Source: Panacagrimonas sp041603235
Lineage (GTDB): Bacteria > Pseudomonadota > Gammaproteobacteria > Nevskiales > Nevskiaceae
Direction: 5' to 3'
DNA length: 64,000 bases
NCBI GenBank assembly: GCA_041603235.1
Contig: JBFIES010000004.1
Span: 237,563 to 301,562, forward strand
The position numbers and the translations under genes were made by a program. Below are positions 62,809 through 64,000 of the stretch, one piece after another (within the stretch, counting starts at the first letter, position 1; the number at the start of each line of letters is the position of its first letter). The notes under the pieces were generated by a model that was not told where the DNA came from, searched no databases, and worked only from the letters and a program-made list of their open reading frames with translations.

Positions 62809-63726
62809 TTAGCTGCGCGAAGATTTGGTCTTGACGCCCTCGGTCAGCAATTTTGGCGGAGTGTCCAGATGGAATGCATCGAACTCCCGCGACTTGTCGT
62901 GAGCCAAGTTGTCGGTCATCGGCTCCGGCGGATTCCAGGGGCGTGCATTGGGCGCGCCGCCGTCGATACGGATGCAAGAGCCGTTGATGTAGGCGGCGGC
63001 TGGCGACAGCAGATAGGTAATGGCGCCGGAAACCTCGGCGACATTGCCATAACGCTGTGCGGGAACTGATGGCGGATACTTGAGAATGTCGGCCTGCACA
63101 TGGGGCTCGTAGGTATCGAAGCCGCTGCTTGCAATGCCGCCCGGTGCAACGCAATTTACACGCACGCCGGAGTGGGCCCATTCGGCTGCGGCGGTTTGGC
63201 TCAGCGTCCACATGCCACCGCGGGCAGAGCCGGAGTGGCCATAGTGGAACCAGCCACCCCAGATGTCGGCAATCATGTTCACGATCGCGCCGCCATTGTT
63301 TTTCATCCAGCGGTTGTAGACCTCACGCATGACCATGAAGCCGCCAAAGAGGTTCAGGCGCACGACGGCCTCAAATCCCTTGCTGCTGATTTCTTCCAGA
63401 GGCTGTCGGTACTGACCTCCCGCGTTATTCACCAGGCAATCGATACGGCTGTGTTGGGCGAGCACGCTTTCAACCATCGCGATGACTTCATCTTCCTTGC
63501 GGATATCACAGGCATGGCAACTGATGCGTTCAGATGAGACGCCTGCATCCTCGATTTCCTTCTTGACGCCGTCGAGTTTGTCCAGATTTCGACCGACCAA
63601 TGCCACGGTGGCACCCAGAGAGGCCAGTTCGTGCGCACTGCAGCGACCTATGCCGCTCCCGCTACCTGTGATGATGACAACCTGATTCTTGAAAATGTCG
63701 GGGCGAAAGACGGACTGATAGCTCAT
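62809..63726 (-). CDS. SDR related to peroxisomal trans-2-enoyl-CoA reductase
   Basis: 305 residues. The cofactor motif is TGSGSGIG with LVNNAGGQYRQPLEE. The usual Y-x3-K active site is replaced: the aligned segment reads HSGSARGGMWTL, just as in PECR-type enoyl-CoA reductases (HSGAARAGV), followed by WAHSGVRVNCVAPGGI. So the loss is a family trait and not decay. It probably reduces or handles enoyl-CoAs with NADP(H), in line with the thiolase-crotonase gene next to it on the same strand. Confidence 0.88.
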   Translation of the reverse strand: MSYQSVFRPDIFKNQVVIITGSGSGIGRCSAHELASLGATVALVGRNLDKLDGVKKEIEDAGVSSERISCHACDIRKEDEVIAMVESVLAQHSRIDCLVNNAGGQYRQPLEEISSKGFEAVVRLNLFGGFMVMREVYNRWMKNNGGAIVNMIADIWGGWFHYGHSGSARGGMWTLSQTAAAEWAHSGVRVNCVAPGGIASSGFDTYEPHVQADILKYPPSVPAQRYGNVAEVSGAITYLLSPAAAYINGSCIRIDGGAPNARPWNPPEPMTDNLAHDKSREFDAFHLDTPPKLLTEGVKTKSSRS

Positions 63727-63802
63727 GGTGATAATTGTTTTCCGATTGTTTTTTCGAGTTTGGCTTGGAAGATTGCTGACCGGTTTTTCAAGAACATAAA
63801 CG

Positions 63803-63836
63803 AATGCGGCCCCTCATGGCGATGAGGGGCCGCATT
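63803..63836 (-). terminator. terminator of the gene at the right edge
   Basis: Perfect 15-base arms AATGCGGCCCCTCAT / ATGAGGGGCCGCATT around a GGCG loop. On the minus strand it lies 21 bp after the stop of the partial gene and is followed by CGTTTATGTTCTT. Confidence 0.82.
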
Positions 63837-63857
63837 GTTTGAAACGAGGCAGCGAGT

Positions 63858-64000
63858 TCAGACGCCGACGGTGGCGGCTTTACCGACGTCGAGTCCTGGT
63901 TCGTTCTGCCAGTCTGGCCATCCTGCGGCTTTGTTTTGTTCGGCTGCGAGTTTGAGTTCTTCGGGTACGGCGAACTCGGTATCCCAGCGTTTCAGGGCCG
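63858..64000 (-). CDS. C-terminal end of an unidentified protein, cut by window edge
   Basis: The last 47 or so codons of a minus-strand gene, ending in TGA and followed by a good terminator. The visible end reads ALKRWDTEFAVPEELKLAAE, then WPDWQNEP and the final GKAATVGV. I do not recognise the family from this tail. The frame is supported by its even codon use and the terminator. Confidence 0.6.
   Translation of the reverse strand, partial: ALKRWDTEFAVPEELKLAAEQNKAAGWPDWQNEPGLDVGKAATVGV

Overview
The window looks like chromosomal DNA of a Gram-negative, aerobic gammaproteobacterium of moderately high GC. Evidence is lipid A synthesis (lpxB), OmpA-type and BepA-type envelope proteins, a type IV minor pilin operon, PiuC and imelysin iron genes, quinone-linked pyrD, and a LuxI/LuxR pair. 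The many acyl-CoA and SDR genes suggest a lipid- or hydrocarbon-using organism, perhaps near Nevskiales/Salinisphaerales; that placement is inference.

Layout. 0-4.5 kb: end of a CorA transporter, a PAP2 phosphatase, a DUF3943 outer-membrane protein, a cupin and galU. 4.5-8.7 kb: sucA-sucB ending in a strong terminator. 8.7-13.2 kb: DsbA-like oxidoreductase, ferredoxin reductase, chromate transporter and a membrane diguanylate cyclase that seems to start at AUU. 13.2-13.7 kb is non-coding but holds a cluster of palindromes, one Fur-box-like. 13.7-17.1 kb: iron locus (PiuC-type hydroxylase, imelysin, di-haem DUF1111 protein). 17.1-21.7 kb: PhoQ/PhoP-like pair, PepSY-like and glycine-zipper proteins, DUF1329. 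21.8-23.0 kb: lpxB. 23.1-30.3 kb: minor pilin operon fimT-pilV-pilW-pilX-pilY1-pilE. 30.4-45 kb: mostly housekeeping (thiO, bepA, SDRs, fabG-like, ribA, ABC1 kinase, pyrD, OmpA protein, small CoA-linked genes, purB). 45-51.3 kb: two unrelated fumarases flanking a 4-hydroxybutyryl-CoA-dehydratase-like flavoprotein and a metallo-hydrolase, then a His-rich protein. 51.4-52.3 kb: a 59-residue rubredoxin and a SnoaL-like protein.

52.5-57.4 kb differs from the rest. It is visibly more AT-rich and carries glnS, a decayed IS3-type transposase remnant, two luxR genes in divergent orientation, luxI, and an unrecognised gene overlapping luxI. An inverted repeat and a hairpin that could hide the ribosome-binding site lie in front of luxI. 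This is the best candidate for an acquired, little-described system.

57.7-64 kb returns to typical composition: katG with a strong terminator, a thiolase-like/crotonase fusion, a peroxisomal-enoyl-reductase-like SDR, and the C-terminus of a further gene running off the right edge. No CRISPR array, rRNA or convincing tRNA was seen.
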